Source: Caballeronia hypogeia
Lineage (GTDB): Bacteria > Pseudomonadota > Gammaproteobacteria > Burkholderiales > Burkholderiaceae
Length of the DNA stretch: 64,000 bases
Direction of reading: 5' to 3'
Assembly (NCBI RefSeq): GCF_001544875.2
Contig: NZ_FCOA02000019.1
Span: 1 to 64,000 of the forward strand
The translations under genes were made by a program, and so were the position numbers. Under the pieces are notes generated by a model, which was given only the letters and a program-made list of their open reading frames with translations, was not told the DNA's origin and ran no database searches. Shown here one piece after another: positions 43,164-52,483 of this stretch. Each line of letters opens with the position of its first letter. Position 1 is the first letter of the stretch.

Positions 43164-44297
43164 TTAGGCGCCCAGATCCGCGAGCGGATGCATCTCGCGG
43201 CGCCATGGCGATGAAAGAAAGTGCTGCACGCGCTCGGCGCGCACCTCCGCGAGCGAGCCCGGCGCGAAACGCGGCCGCAGGTCCTTGTCGACGATGAGCC
43301 CGCGCACGCCTTCGACGAAATCACCATCGTCGATCGCGCGGTACACGATGCCCAGCTCCATGCGAAAGCAATCCGCGAGCGGCATCTGGCGGCCGCGCAT
43401 GAGCGCGTGATACGTGACTTCGAGCATGGTCGGCGAATGGCTCTCGAGCGTGGCGAGCGTCGCGCGCGCCCAGTCCGAGCCTTCCGCCGCGAGCGAGCTC
43501 ATGATGCGCTCCGCGCCGCCCGCCGCGCTCGCGGCGAAATGACGCCTGATGTGCGCGCGAATCTCGTCGAGCGGCGCGTGACGTTCGAGATTCGCGCTCG
43601 GCACGAATACCCGCTTCAGTTGCGTCATTGCGTCCGGCGCATCGTCCCAACGGACTTTTTCGAGTCGCTCGATGAACCCACGCAACCACGACGACGGCAC
43701 GCATTCATCCGCGAGCCCGACGCGCTTCGCATCCGCGCCCGTCAGACGCGCGCCGGTCAAGCCCACGTAGAGCGCGAGGTCGCGCGGCAGGACGCGCAGA
43801 AAATGCGTCGCGCCGACATCGGGTAAAAGGCCGATGCGCGTCTCGGGCATCGCCATGCGCGTGCGCTCGGTCGCCACGCGCAACGCGGCGCCCTGCGCGA
43901 GCCCCATGCCGCCGCCCATCACGATGCCGTCCATCAGCGCGACGACCGGCTTCGCGAAACAATGCACGGTGTGGTCCAGCCGGTATTCATCGACGAAAAA
44001 TTTCAGCCACGGAGTCTCGTGATGCGGATCGTTGCGCGCCGCGTGATAGAGCTTGCGCACGTCGCCGCCCGCGCAGAACGCCTTGTCGCCCGAACCGCGC
44101 AACACGACCGCGACGATCGACGGATCTTCGTCGCATTGCGCGAAGGCGTCGGCGAGCAGCGCGATCATGTCGTGCGACAGCGCGTTCAGCGCATGTGGAC
44201 GATCGAGCGTGACGATCGCCACGCGGTTGACGATCTCGAACGCGACTTCGGGCGCGTCCTGCAACACCATCGCGCCGTTGCGCGTGACTTCGATCAT
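43164..44297 (-). CDS. Enoyl-CoA hydratase/isomerase family (3-hydroxyisobutyryl-CoA hydrolase-like)
   Basis: A 377-residue crotonase-fold protein. Its length, the GGDVRKLYHAAR segment, GIVMGGGMGLAQGAALRVATERTRMAMPE and the extended C-terminal domain (PRFAPGSLAEV; HPLADL) fit the HIBYL-CoA hydrolase group, which acts in valine degradation, more than simple enoyl-CoA hydratases. It is the last gene of an operon with an acyl-CoA ligase (17 bp upstream) and dehydrogenase. Confidence 0.87.
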   Translation of the reverse strand: MIEVTRNGAMVLQDAPEVAFEIVNRVAIVTLDRPHALNALSHDMIALLADAFAQCDEDPSIVAVVLRGSGDKAFCAGGDVRKLYHAARNDPHHETPWLKFFVDEYRLDHTVHCFAKPVVALMDGIVMGGGMGLAQGAALRVATERTRMAMPETRIGLLPDVGATHFLRVLPRDLALYVGLTGARLTGADAKRVGLADECVPSSWLRGFIERLEKVRWDDAPDAMTQLKRVFVPSANLERHAPLDEIRAHIRRHFAASAAGGAERIMSSLAAEGSDWARATLATLESHSPTMLEVTYHALMRGRQMPLADCFRMELGIVYRAIDDGDFVEGVRGLIVDKDLRPRFAPGSLAEVRAERVQHFLSSPWRREMHPLADLGA

Positions 44298-44314
44298 CGT
44301 GCGGATTCCTTCCT

Positions 44315-46021
44315 TCAGTCGGCCTTGCTGGTCTGACGCAGTTCGGGAAAGTCTTCTTCCCAGAACTCGAATTCGCCGCGCGCGCCGTCCTGCACGCGGG
44401 CCGCTTCCTGCCGGCGCAGATCCACCCGGCGAATCTTGCCGGAGATCGTCTTTGGCAGTTCGGCGAATTCCAGCCGCCGGATGCGCTTGTACGGCGCGAG
44501 CCGCTCGCGCGAGAACGCGAACACGCTCTTCGCGAGCTCCGGTCCGAGCGTGTAGCCATGACGCAGCGTGACGAAGGCCTTTGGCACGGAAAGCCGCAGC
44601 GGATCGGGACTCGGCACGACGGCCGCTTCCGCGATCGCCTCGTGTTCGATCAGCACGCTCTCCAGCTCGAACGGACTCAGCCGGTAATCCGACGACTTGA
44701 ACACGTCGTCCGCGCGTCCGACGTAGACGAAATAGCCGTCCGCGCCGCGCGCCGCGACGTCGGAGGTGCGATAGAAGCCGCCGCGCATCGCGTTTTCGGT
44801 GGCTTTGGGGTTGTCAGCGTAACCGGTCATCAGGCCGAGCGGCGGCGGATCGAGCGCGAGCGCGACTTCGCCTTCCTCGGCCGGATTGCCGTCCGGGTCG
44901 AGCAGCGCCACGCGATAACCCGGCAGCGGACGCCCCATCGAGCCCGGCACGACGCGCTGGCCCGGCGTGTTGGCGATCTGCGCGGTGGTTTCGGTCTGGC
45001 CGTAGCCATCGCGGATCGGCAAGCCCCACGCATGCTGCACGCGCTCGATGATCTCCGGATTCAGCGGCTCACCCGCGCCGACGATCTCGCGCAGCTTCAC
45101 CGCGTAAGAAGCGAGCGGCTCCTGCACGAGCATGCGCCACACGGTCGGCGGTGCGCACAGCGTCGTGACTTCGTGCTTCACGAGCACGTCGAGCGCGCGG
45201 GCCGCGTCGAAGCGCGAGAAGTTGTAAATGAACACGCACGCCTGCGCATTCCACGGCGCGAAGAAGCAGCTCCACGCATGCTTCGCCCAGCCGGGCGAGC
45301 TGATGTTCCAGTGCACGTCGCCGGGTTGCAGGCCGATCCAGTACATCGTCGAAAGATGGCCGACCGGATAGCTCTGATGCGTATGCGCGACGAGCTTCGG
45401 CTTCGAGGTCGTGCCCGAGGTGAAATACAACAGATAAGGATCACCGGCATTCGTTTCGGCATCCTTTGCAAATTCAGGCGATGCGTTGTACGCCGCATCG
45501 AATGCAAGCCAGCCTTCCGGCGCGCCGCCCGCCGCGATGCGCAGTCCCGGCACCTCGATGCCGTCGAACTTGTGCGTCTCGGCCGCATCGACGATCACGT
45601 GCTGCACGTGTCCGAGCGCGATGCGGTCGCGCAGGTCGGCATTCGCGAGCTGCGTGGTCGCGGGCAGCACGATCGCGCCGAGCTTCATCGCGGCGAGCAT
45701 GGTTTCCCACAGCTCGACGCGGTTCGGCAGCATCAGCAGGATGCGCTCGCCGCGCTTCACGTTCAGCGCGCGCAAATGATTCGCGACGCGCGCGGAACGC
45801 TCGCTCATCTGCGCGAACGAAAGGCGCGTCTCGTCACCGCCTTCGTTCACGATATGCAGCGCGGGCGCGTCGTTGCCGCGCGCCATCGGATCGAAGTAAT
45901 CGAGCGCCCAGTTGAAGCGGTCGAGCGACGGCCATTTGAACTCGCGATACGCAGTGTCGTAGTCCGTGCGATGCGCAAACAGAAAGTCTCGTGCTTCGAT
46001 GAAGGCTCTGGCTTCGTTCAT
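44315..46021 (-). CDS. AMP-dependent acyl-CoA synthetase
   Basis: A 568-residue adenylate-forming ligase. TSGTTSKPK (201-209) is the P-loop, RDGYGQTETT the adenylate motif, GRADDVFKSSDYRLSP the hinge, and KTISGKIRRVDLR carries the catalytic Lys. The substrate-pocket motif WAKHAWSCFFAPWNA resembles medium-chain acyl-CoA synthetases and benzoate-CoA ligase relatives. It probably activates the acid that the neighbouring dehydrogenase and hydrolase process. Confidence 0.9.
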   Translation of the reverse strand: MNEARAFIEARDFLFAHRTDYDTAYREFKWPSLDRFNWALDYFDPMARGNDAPALHIVNEGGDETRLSFAQMSERSARVANHLRALNVKRGERILLMLPNRVELWETMLAAMKLGAIVLPATTQLANADLRDRIALGHVQHVIVDAAETHKFDGIEVPGLRIAAGGAPEGWLAFDAAYNASPEFAKDAETNAGDPYLLYFTSGTTSKPKLVAHTHQSYPVGHLSTMYWIGLQPGDVHWNISSPGWAKHAWSCFFAPWNAQACVFIYNFSRFDAARALDVLVKHEVTTLCAPPTVWRMLVQEPLASYAVKLREIVGAGEPLNPEIIERVQHAWGLPIRDGYGQTETTAQIANTPGQRVVPGSMGRPLPGYRVALLDPDGNPAEEGEVALALDPPPLGLMTGYADNPKATENAMRGGFYRTSDVAARGADGYFVYVGRADDVFKSSDYRLSPFELESVLIEHEAIAEAAVVPSPDPLRLSVPKAFVTLRHGYTLGPELAKSVFAFSRERLAPYKRIRRLEFAELPKTISGKIRRVDLRRQEAARVQDGARGEFEFWEEDFPELRQTSKAD

Positions 46022-46045
46022 TGCGTCTCCTGTAGCTTTTTTCTT

Positions 46046-47182
46046 TTAAACGTTGCGCGCGATCACCATCCGCTGCACTTCGCTCGTGCCTTCGTAGATC
46101 TGCGTGATGCGCGCGTCGCGATAATGCCGCTCCACCGGATAGTCCTGCAAATAGCCGTAACCGCCGTGAATCTGGATGGCGTCGGAGCACACGCGCTCGG
46201 CCATTTCCGACGCGAACAGCTTCGCCTGCGACGCCTCGGACAGACACGGCACGCCTTCCGTGCGCATGCGCGCCGCATGGTGGATCAATAGGCGCGAGGC
46301 GTTGATCTGCGTCTGCATGTCGGCGAGCATGTTCGCCACCGACTGATGCTCATGAATCGGCTTGCCGAACTGCACGCGCTCCCTGGCGTAGGCGCGCGCC
46401 GCATCGAAGGCCGCGCGCGCGATGCCGAGCGCCTGCGCTGCAATGCCGATTCGGCCGCCCTCCAGATTCGACAACGCGATCTTCAGGCCCTCGCCGCGCT
46501 GGCCGAGCAGATTGGCGGCGGGAATCGCGCAATCGTCGAAGGTGATCGGGCATGTGTCCGACGCGCGGATGCCGAGCTTGTGCTCCGGCGCGCCGACGTT
46601 GAAGCCGGGGGTGTTGGTCGGCACGATGAAGGCCGAGATGCCGCGCTTGCCCTGCTCCGGGTCGGTCACGGCGAACACGATCGCCACGCCCGCGCGGCGA
46701 CCATTGGTCACGAACTGCTTGCTGCCGGAGATGACCCAATTGCCGTCTTTCTCGACCGCGCGCACGCGCAGATTGTTCGCTTCCGAACCCGCTTGCGGCT
46801 CGGTCAGGCAGAAGGCGCCGATGATCTCGCCGCTCGCGAGCTTCGGCAGCCATTCGGCCTTCTGCGCATCGGTGCCGTAGGCGAGGATCGGGCCGCAGCC
46901 GACGGAGTTGTGCACGCTCATCAGCGTCGCGCAGGAGGCGCAGCCGGCGGCGATCTCTTCCATCGCGAGCGCATAGGCGATGTAGTCGCTGTAAGTCCCG
47001 CCGAGTTCGGCTGGCACGACCATGCCGAGCAGACCGAGTTCGCCCAGTTGGCTGACGACGGCGTCGGGGATCGCGCCTTCGCGGTCCCACTGGCCGGCGT
47101 CCGGCGCGAGGACTTCGGTGGCGAACTGGCGCGCCGCGTCGCGGATCATGCGCTGCTCTTCGGTGAGAAATGGGTCGATCAT
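46046..47182 (-). CDS. Acyl-CoA dehydrogenase
   Basis: A 378-residue FAD enzyme introducing a 2,3-double bond. FCLTEPQAGSEANNL and KQFVTNG are FAD motifs, and the YEGTSEVQR segment holds the catalytic Glu at about 364. It resembles the short/branched-chain or isobutyryl-CoA group. First gene of the operon with the ligase and hydrolase, divergent from an AraC regulator. Confidence 0.92.
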   Translation of the reverse strand: MIDPFLTEEQRMIRDAARQFATEVLAPDAGQWDREGAIPDAVVSQLGELGLLGMVVPAELGGTYSDYIAYALAMEEIAAGCASCATLMSVHNSVGCGPILAYGTDAQKAEWLPKLASGEIIGAFCLTEPQAGSEANNLRVRAVEKDGNWVISGSKQFVTNGRRAGVAIVFAVTDPEQGKRGISAFIVPTNTPGFNVGAPEHKLGIRASDTCPITFDDCAIPAANLLGQRGEGLKIALSNLEGGRIGIAAQALGIARAAFDAARAYARERVQFGKPIHEHQSVANMLADMQTQINASRLLIHHAARMRTEGVPCLSEASQAKLFASEMAERVCSDAIQIHGGYGYLQDYPVERHYRDARITQIYEGTSEVQRMVIARNV

Positions 47183-47311
47183 GTTTCGGTTTCGGTGGTT
47201 GAGCTTGTGCGGCGCGGCGTGCGGCGTCGATCGGCTAAACTTTCTGGCTGCCGTCAGCCAGACGGCTGGGCCATCAGAGCACGAGTCTAGGCAATCGCCG
47301 GCGCCTGGCCG

Positions 47312-48376
47312 ATGCCCAAAACGATCACGCTAACCGAGCGCTTTGGCCACCTAGTGACAACCCCAAGTCCCAAAAAGAAGATCGAGCGCGACTCGATTTC
47401 GGTCAGTCTCGTCGAAGAGGCCTTGCGGTGCGCCGAGGCGCGCGGGGTTTCGCGCGAGATTCTGCTGGAGGCCGCGGGGATCGCGCCGGCGACGCTCGAA
47501 TCACCTCGTGCGCGAGTCTCGCCGGTGCAATACGGCCGCCTGTGGAACGCCGCCGCCGACGCGCTCGACGACGAATTCTTCGGCCAGGACGCGCACCCGA
47601 TGCGGCGCGGCAGCTTCGTGCTGCTGTGCCACGCGGCGCTTTCGTCGCGCGATGGCGAGCAGGCGCTCGCGCGCATTGCGAGTTTCCTGCGGCTCGTGCT
47701 CGACGAACTCGTCTTCGAGCCCGATATCGACGAGAAACGCATGCGCATCTGGCTGAACGATCAGGGCGCGCCGAAAACCATGTTCGCGTATGCCACCGGC
47801 TTCATCCTCGTCTACGGGCTCTTGTGCTGGCTGCTCGGCCGGCGCATTCCGGTGCTGGCCGCGCATCTGCGCTGCGCCGAGCCCGCCGCCAGCGACGAAT
47901 ATCGGCTGATGTTCTGCGACGAGCTGCGCTTCGACGCGCCGCGCTCGTTCGTCGAATTGTCGGCCGAGTGCGCCACGCTTCCGGTCGTGCAGACGCCCGC
48001 GACGCTCAAGCGCTTCCTGCGCGACGCGCCGGCGAATTTCATCGTCAAATACCGCAATCCGGATTCACTCGCCGCGCGCGTGAAGACGCGGCTCAGGCAG
48101 ACGGCGCCTACCGACTGGCCCGAGGCCGAAAGCATCGCGGCCGCGCTCAACATGGCGGAGGCGACGCTCAGGCGGCGTCTCAAGCAGGAAGGGCTGACCT
48201 ATCAGGCGATCAAGGACGCGCTGCGGCGCGATCTGGCCATCGCGCGGCTGGCGCATACGCGCGAAACGATTCCGCAAATCGCCGATGCGCTCGGCTTCGC
48301 CGAACCGAGCGCATTCCGGCGCGCCTTCAGAAAGTGGACGGGCGTGCGCCCCGCGGATTACCGCCGTGAGAGGTGA
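47312..48376 (+). CDS. AraC-family transcriptional regulator
   Basis: A 354-residue regulator of the subgroup with an arabinose-operon-like N-terminal domain (residues 30-210) and a C-terminal double HTH (EAESIAAALNMAEATLRRRL and a later ADALGFAEPSAFRRAFRKWTG). Such regulators often control acyl-CoA or lipid catabolism. It is divergent from the acyl-CoA dehydrogenase operon, its probable target. The start at 47312 gives an unusual 28-residue N-terminal extension; a start near 47384 would be closer to the family. Confidence 0.9.
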   Translation: MPKTITLTERFGHLVTTPSPKKKIERDSISVSLVEEALRCAEARGVSREILLEAAGIAPATLESPRARVSPVQYGRLWNAAADALDDEFFGQDAHPMRRGSFVLLCHAALSSRDGEQALARIASFLRLVLDELVFEPDIDEKRMRIWLNDQGAPKTMFAYATGFILVYGLLCWLLGRRIPVLAAHLRCAEPAASDEYRLMFCDELRFDAPRSFVELSAECATLPVVQTPATLKRFLRDAPANFIVKYRNPDSLAARVKTRLRQTAPTDWPEAESIAAALNMAEATLRRRLKQEGLTYQAIKDALRRDLAIARLAHTRETIPQIADALGFAEPSAFRRAFRKWTGVRPADYRRER

Positions 48377-48440
48377 CTGCGGCCGGTCTGCGAGGCTGCT
48401 ATATTGAATCGTTCACCAAGCCGAACTGGAGCGCACCATC

Positions 48441-48599
48441 ATGTCGAAGGCCAGCCGGGACGAACGTCCGAAGCAGCAGCAGACACAGCCGGACAAAGAG
48501 GATTTGCTCGACGAAGCGCTGGAAGAAACCTTTCCGGCAAGCGATCCGATCGCTGTGCATCCCGAACCGGAAACGCCCGAAGACGGCAAGAAAAAATAA
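48441..48599 (+). CDS. Tiny conserved acidic protein (DEALEETFPASDP motif)
   Basis: A 52-residue protein that is easily missed. GGAG lies nine bases before the ATG. The core LLDEALEETFPASDPIAVHP recurs, from memory, in many short proteobacterial proteins with the same spacing, always near a highly charged C-terminus (here EDGKKK). Function unknown; probably disordered. It stands alone between the AraC gene and the convergent HTH gene. Confidence 0.72.
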   Translation: MSKASRDERPKQQQTQPDKEDLLDEALEETFPASDPIAVHPEPETPEDGKKK

Positions 48600-48618
48600 G
48601 CGCGCCCCGGAAAATCAA

Positions 48619-49290
48619 TTAATCGATCGTGTCGGGCTCGTCGGGGCTCGACAGCAGCGCGACGAGCTTCTCGACATGCTGATGTAACAGCTTTACGTGC
48701 TTGTCGATCTGCTCCAGACGGCCGGTGAGATCGGCCTTCGCCGCCTCGCTCATGCGGTCCGCGGCGATCAGTTCGTCGACTTTCGGCTGCATGCCGTCGA
48801 CCTGCAGGAGCGTGAGCTGCCGTTCCAGGCGACGCAAGTCCTGCGACAGCAATTCCCGGTTCTTGCGGAACAGCAGGTCGCGGCGGTTGACCTCGGCTTG
48901 CTGCTGTGCGAGGTCGGCCACGCGGCGCGTCGCCTCGGTCTGCGAGAGCAGCGGCTCCGGGCCGCGCAGCACCGAGCGCTTCGGCGCCGGGTGGGCCGTG
49001 CCGCGAAACACGGCCAGCGGGGTTTCCTCGTCGAGCGCTCGTTGCGCCTCGGGCGGAATATCGGCCGCGGTGCGGCGGTCGTCCATCCAGTGCGGCGGCA
49101 GGCCCGTCACGAGCTCGATGCCGCGGATGAATTCCTCATTGAAGTCACGCTGTCCGGCGACGATGAGCTTCATGAACGACGGCGAGAAGTTCATCATGCG
49201 CGCGAGGCGTCCGGCGCCTCCCGGCGAACCTACCAGAACGTTCAGGTTGGCGCGCCAGACAACGAACAGCGTTTCGTCGAAATCTTCCAT
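48619..49290 (-). CDS. HTH and coiled-coil protein of unknown function
   Basis: A 223-residue protein. Residues 15-65 look like a Cro/C1-type helix-turn-helix (GGAGRLARMMNFSPSFMKLI, then DFNEEFIRGIELVTGLPPHW). After a linker with PAPKRSVLRG, residues 120-215 are a long coiled coil (QQQAEVNRRDLLFRKNRELL; DLTGRLEQIDKHVKLLHQHV). GGAG stands seven bases before the ATG at 49290. Likely a dimeric DNA-binding protein; no family assigned. Confidence 0.68.
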   Translation of the reverse strand: MEDFDETLFVVWRANLNVLVGSPGGAGRLARMMNFSPSFMKLIVAGQRDFNEEFIRGIELVTGLPPHWMDDRRTAADIPPEAQRALDEETPLAVFRGTAHPAPKRSVLRGPEPLLSQTEATRRVADLAQQQAEVNRRDLLFRKNRELLSQDLRRLERQLTLLQVDGMQPKVDELIAADRMSEAAKADLTGRLEQIDKHVKLLHQHVEKLVALLSSPDEPDTID

Positions 49291-49496
49291 GAACAGGCTC
49301 CAGGCAAACCGATGCGCGCTTGAGATGCGCATCGGCTCTGCGCGCGGCGGGGCGCGCATGCTTCATCCGGTTCCCGATTACCGACGTGCACCGTAGCCGG
49401 TGCATCGCCTACATATCGCATCAAACACCATAGTACCTTCATCGGCAAGCCAGGCGGACAACAGGGTCCGCGCCGGCCTGCCCGCACCACGCGAGC

Positions 49497-50792
49497 TTAC
49501 GGCTCGTTGCGCAGATAGCCTTCCTTGCTCGGGTCGAGCATGCGCCACGAGACGATCAGCGAAATCGCGCACATCACGGTGACGTACCAGAAGAACGCCG
49601 ATTCGTTGCCCACCGACTTGAGCCACAGCGCGACGTATTCCGCCGAGCCGCCGAACACCGCGTTGGCGACCGCGTACGACAGGCCGACGCCCAGCGCGCG
49701 CACTTCCGGCGGAAACATCTCCGCCTTGATGAGACCGCTGATCGACGTGTAGAAGCTCACGATCGCCAGCGCCGCGACGACCAGCACGAAGGCCATGACC
49801 GGGCTCGTCACGCCGGAGAGCGCGTGCAGCAGCGGCACGGTGCAGAGGGTGGCGAGGCCGCCGAACCACAGCATCGACTTGCGGCGGCCGATGCGGTCCG
49901 ACAGCGCGCCGAACACCGGTTGCAGCAGCATATAGACGAAGAGCGCCGCCGTCATCACGTTGCTGGCCGTCTTCGCGTGCATGCCGGCCGTGTTGACCAG
50001 GTACTTCTGCATGTAGGTCGTGAACGTGTAGAAGATCAGCGAGCCGCCGGCCGTGAAGCCGACCACGGTCATGAACGCGCCCTTGTGCTGCATCAGGCCG
50101 GCGAGCGTGCCCGCTTCCTTGCGATCGCGCGTCGCGGCGGTCGAGGTTTCGTCGAGCGAGCGGCGCAGGTACAGCGAGATCAGCGCCGCGCACGCGCCGA
50201 TGAAGAACGGCACGCGCCAGCCCCAGGCCTTCAACTCTTCCGTCGACAGGAACAGTTGCAGGACGACGAGCACGAGGAGCGCGGCGAGCTGGCCGCCGAT
50301 CAGCGTCACGTACTGGAACGACGCGAAGAAGCCGCGCCGGCCGCGCAACGCCACTTCACTCATATAGGTCGCGCTGGTGCCGTATTCGCCGCCCACCGAC
50401 AAGCCCTGGAACAGGCGCGCGATCAGCAGCAGGAACGGCGCCCACGCACCGATGCTCGCGTAGGTCGGCAGGAAGGTGATGACAAGCGAGCCGCCGCACA
50501 TCATCAGCACGGAGATCATCATCGCGTTGCGGCGGCCGTGCTTGTCGGCGATGCGGCCGAACAGCCAGCCGCCGATCGGGCGCATCAGGAAGCCCGCCGC
50601 GAACACGCCCGCCGTGTTCAGGAGCTGAACGGTCGGATTGCCGCCCGGGAAAAACGCCGCCGAGAAGTACAGCGCGAGGAACGAGTAAATATAGAAGTCG
50701 AACCACTCGACGAGGTTGCCCGACGAGGCGCCGACAATCGCGAAAATGCGGCGCCGGGTGTCCTCTGCGGTATAAGCGGGAAGGTCGGTCAT
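49497..50792 (-). CDS. MFS transporter, metabolite:H+ symporter (KgtP-like)
   Basis: A 431-residue 12-helix transporter. GNLVEWFDFYIYSFLAL opens TM1, as in alpha-ketoglutarate and shikimate permeases, and RPIGGWLFGRIADKHGRR and RLFQGLSVGGEYGTSATYM are the family motifs, with PVFGALSDRIGRRK in the second half. The likely cargo is a di- or tricarboxylate; the exact one is unknown. The ATG at 50792 begins MTDLPAYT; the frame to 50882 lacks support. Divergent from the DUF2891 gene. Confidence 0.9.
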   Translation of the reverse strand: MTDLPAYTAEDTRRRIFAIVGASSGNLVEWFDFYIYSFLALYFSAAFFPGGNPTVQLLNTAGVFAAGFLMRPIGGWLFGRIADKHGRRNAMMISVLMMCGGSLVITFLPTYASIGAWAPFLLLIARLFQGLSVGGEYGTSATYMSEVALRGRRGFFASFQYVTLIGGQLAALLVLVVLQLFLSTEELKAWGWRVPFFIGACAALISLYLRRSLDETSTAATRDRKEAGTLAGLMQHKGAFMTVVGFTAGGSLIFYTFTTYMQKYLVNTAGMHAKTASNVMTAALFVYMLLQPVFGALSDRIGRRKSMLWFGGLATLCTVPLLHALSGVTSPVMAFVLVVAALAIVSFYTSISGLIKAEMFPPEVRALGVGLSYAVANAVFGGSAEYVALWLKSVGNESAFFWYVTVMCAISLIVSWRMLDPSKEGYLRNEP

Positions 50793-51019
50793 GTTGTATC
50801 TGTGCTCTTTGGTCACTGGCTGGATGGCGTTCCCGGGGCTCGTGGCTCCGGCGCGGTCGCTCTTGGCGGCGTTCGCGCGCAAGTTTATACGACGGTTTGA
50901 GGCAAGCGCGCATTTTGTCGCACCTCGCCGACAGCATTAGGTGATTACCCTGATAAAAGATTTTCTCGATTATTTATCGATAAAGTCTCGGGATCACCAT
51001 CTGCATCGACGAGGCGCGC
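50793..51019. promoter_or_regulatory. Divergent promoter region with an AT-rich palindrome
   Basis: Shared by the KgtP-like and DUF2891 genes. TTTATCGATAAA (50973-50984) is a perfect 12-bp palindrome inside an AT-rich stretch from about 50940 to 50995 and may be an operator or a -10 region. No assigned regulator. Confidence 0.35.
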
Positions 51020-52042
51020 ATGAACCTGAATCAACCGATCACGCTCGAGCTCACGCTCGCGTCGAAGTTCGCGCAAGTCGCGCTCGGCCACCTGACGCGC
51101 GAGTATCCGAACAAGCTCGATCACGTCATGGCGAGCGAGGCCGATGTAGAGAGCCCGCGCGCGCTGCATCCGATTTTCTACGGCAGCTTCGACTGGCATT
51201 CCTGCGTGCATGGCTACTGGCTGATCGCGCGGCTCATCGACCGCTTTCCTGATCTGCCGGAGGCGCCGCGTATCCACGCGGTCATCGACGCGCATTTCAC
51301 CGAGGCGAACGTGGCCGCCGAACTCGCGTATCTGGCGCGCCCGGCCGCACGCGGCTTCGAGCGTCCATACGGCTGGGCGTGGCTGCTCGCGCTCGCGGGC
51401 CAGTTGCGTTCGATGAAATCCGACGACGGCGCGCGCTGGGCCCGCACGCTCCAGCCGCTCGCCGACGCCTTCGTCGCGCGCTTCGAGGAATTCCTGCCGA
51501 AATCGACATATCCGCTGCGCGTGGGCACGCACTTCAACATGGCGTTCGCGCTGACGCTCGCGCTCGGCTACGCGCGCGTGGCAACGAACGCCGATTTCGA
51601 GCGCCTGCTGACGCAAACCGCGCTGCGCTGGTTCGAAAAGGACGAAGCTTGTCAGGCGTGGGAGCCGGCGGGCGACGAATTCCTGTCGCCCTCGCTGATG
51701 GAAGCGGTGTTGATGCGCTACGCGCTGCCGGACGGGCGCTTCGTCGGATGGTTCGACCGGTTCCTGCCGCGCATCGCGGCGCGCGAACCGGCGACGCTCT
51801 TCACGCCGGCCACCGTCACCGATCGCAGCGACGGCAAGCTCGCGCACCTCGACGGCCTGAATCTGAGCCGTGCGTGGTGCCAGCGCACGATCGCGCGGGC
51901 GCTGCCGCCGGGCGATGCGCGCATCGCGATGCTCGACGCCGCGGCGCACGAACATCTGGCGTCGGGCATCGCGCACGTCGCGGGCGACTACATGGGCGAG
52001 CACTGGCTCGCTACCTTCGCGCTGCTCGCGCTCGAAGCCTGA
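51020..52042 (+). CDS. DUF2891 family protein
   Basis: A 340-residue soluble protein. HPIFYGSFDWHSCVHGYWLI (residues 50-69) and FERPYGWAWLLAL (113-125) are DUF2891 family signatures, and TNADFERLLTQTALRWFEKD and WEPAGDEFLSPSLMEA follow. The His/Trp-rich helical pattern resembles (alpha/alpha) barrel glycosidase-like folds, but no reaction is known. No signal peptide. Confidence 0.88.
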   Translation: MNLNQPITLELTLASKFAQVALGHLTREYPNKLDHVMASEADVESPRALHPIFYGSFDWHSCVHGYWLIARLIDRFPDLPEAPRIHAVIDAHFTEANVAAELAYLARPAARGFERPYGWAWLLALAGQLRSMKSDDGARWARTLQPLADAFVARFEEFLPKSTYPLRVGTHFNMAFALTLALGYARVATNADFERLLTQTALRWFEKDEACQAWEPAGDEFLSPSLMEAVLMRYALPDGRFVGWFDRFLPRIAAREPATLFTPATVTDRSDGKLAHLDGLNLSRAWCQRTIARALPPGDARIAMLDAAAHEHLASGIAHVAGDYMGEHWLATFALLALEA

Positions 52043-52069
52043 GCGCTGGGCGGAGAGCGAAGAACGCGC

Positions 52070-52390
52070 TCAGACGCGCGGCTGAAACGCGATCACGCCC
52101 ATGCCGACCAGCGCGATCGCCGCGCCCGCGAGATCCCACGCCGTCGGCCGGACGCGATCGACGGCCCACAGCCACGCGATCGCCACGCCGATATACACGC
52201 CGCCGTACGCGGCATAGATGCGCCCGGCCGCCGTGTCGTGCAGCGTGAGCAGCCAGGCGAACAGCGCGAGCGACAGCGCGCCGGGCACGACGAGCCACGG
52301 CGAGCCGTCCATCCGGAGCCACCGATAGGGAAAGTAGCAGCCGGCGATCTCGGCGAGCGCCGTGACGACATAGAGCGCGAAAGTTTTCAT
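52070..52390 (-). CDS. ynfA: YnfA / UPF0060 membrane protein
   Basis: A 106-residue four-helix membrane protein. The family motifs AEIAGCYFPYRWLR (13-26) and AAYGGVYIGVAIAWLWAVD (60-78) are clear, and the size is standard. It resembles the SMR fold and may form dimers; role unknown, drug efflux has been proposed. Converges with the DUF2891 gene. Confidence 0.92.
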   Translation of the reverse strand: MKTFALYVVTALAEIAGCYFPYRWLRMDGSPWLVVPGALSLALFAWLLTLHDTAAGRIYAAYGGVYIGVAIAWLWAVDRVRPTAWDLAGAAIALVGMGVIAFQPRV

Positions 52391-52483
52391 GTCGCGCATT
52401 ATCGACGTTCGCTCGAAGTTGCGCCGCCCTCGCCGCGTCCGGACAATGACGCCTTTCGATCCGCCGCCTGAACGGACGCCGAC

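Noticed and set aside
44558..46291. 577-codon plus-strand frame opposite the acyl-CoA ligase
   Set aside because: Composition of an antisense shadow; all ligase motifs lie on the minus strand.
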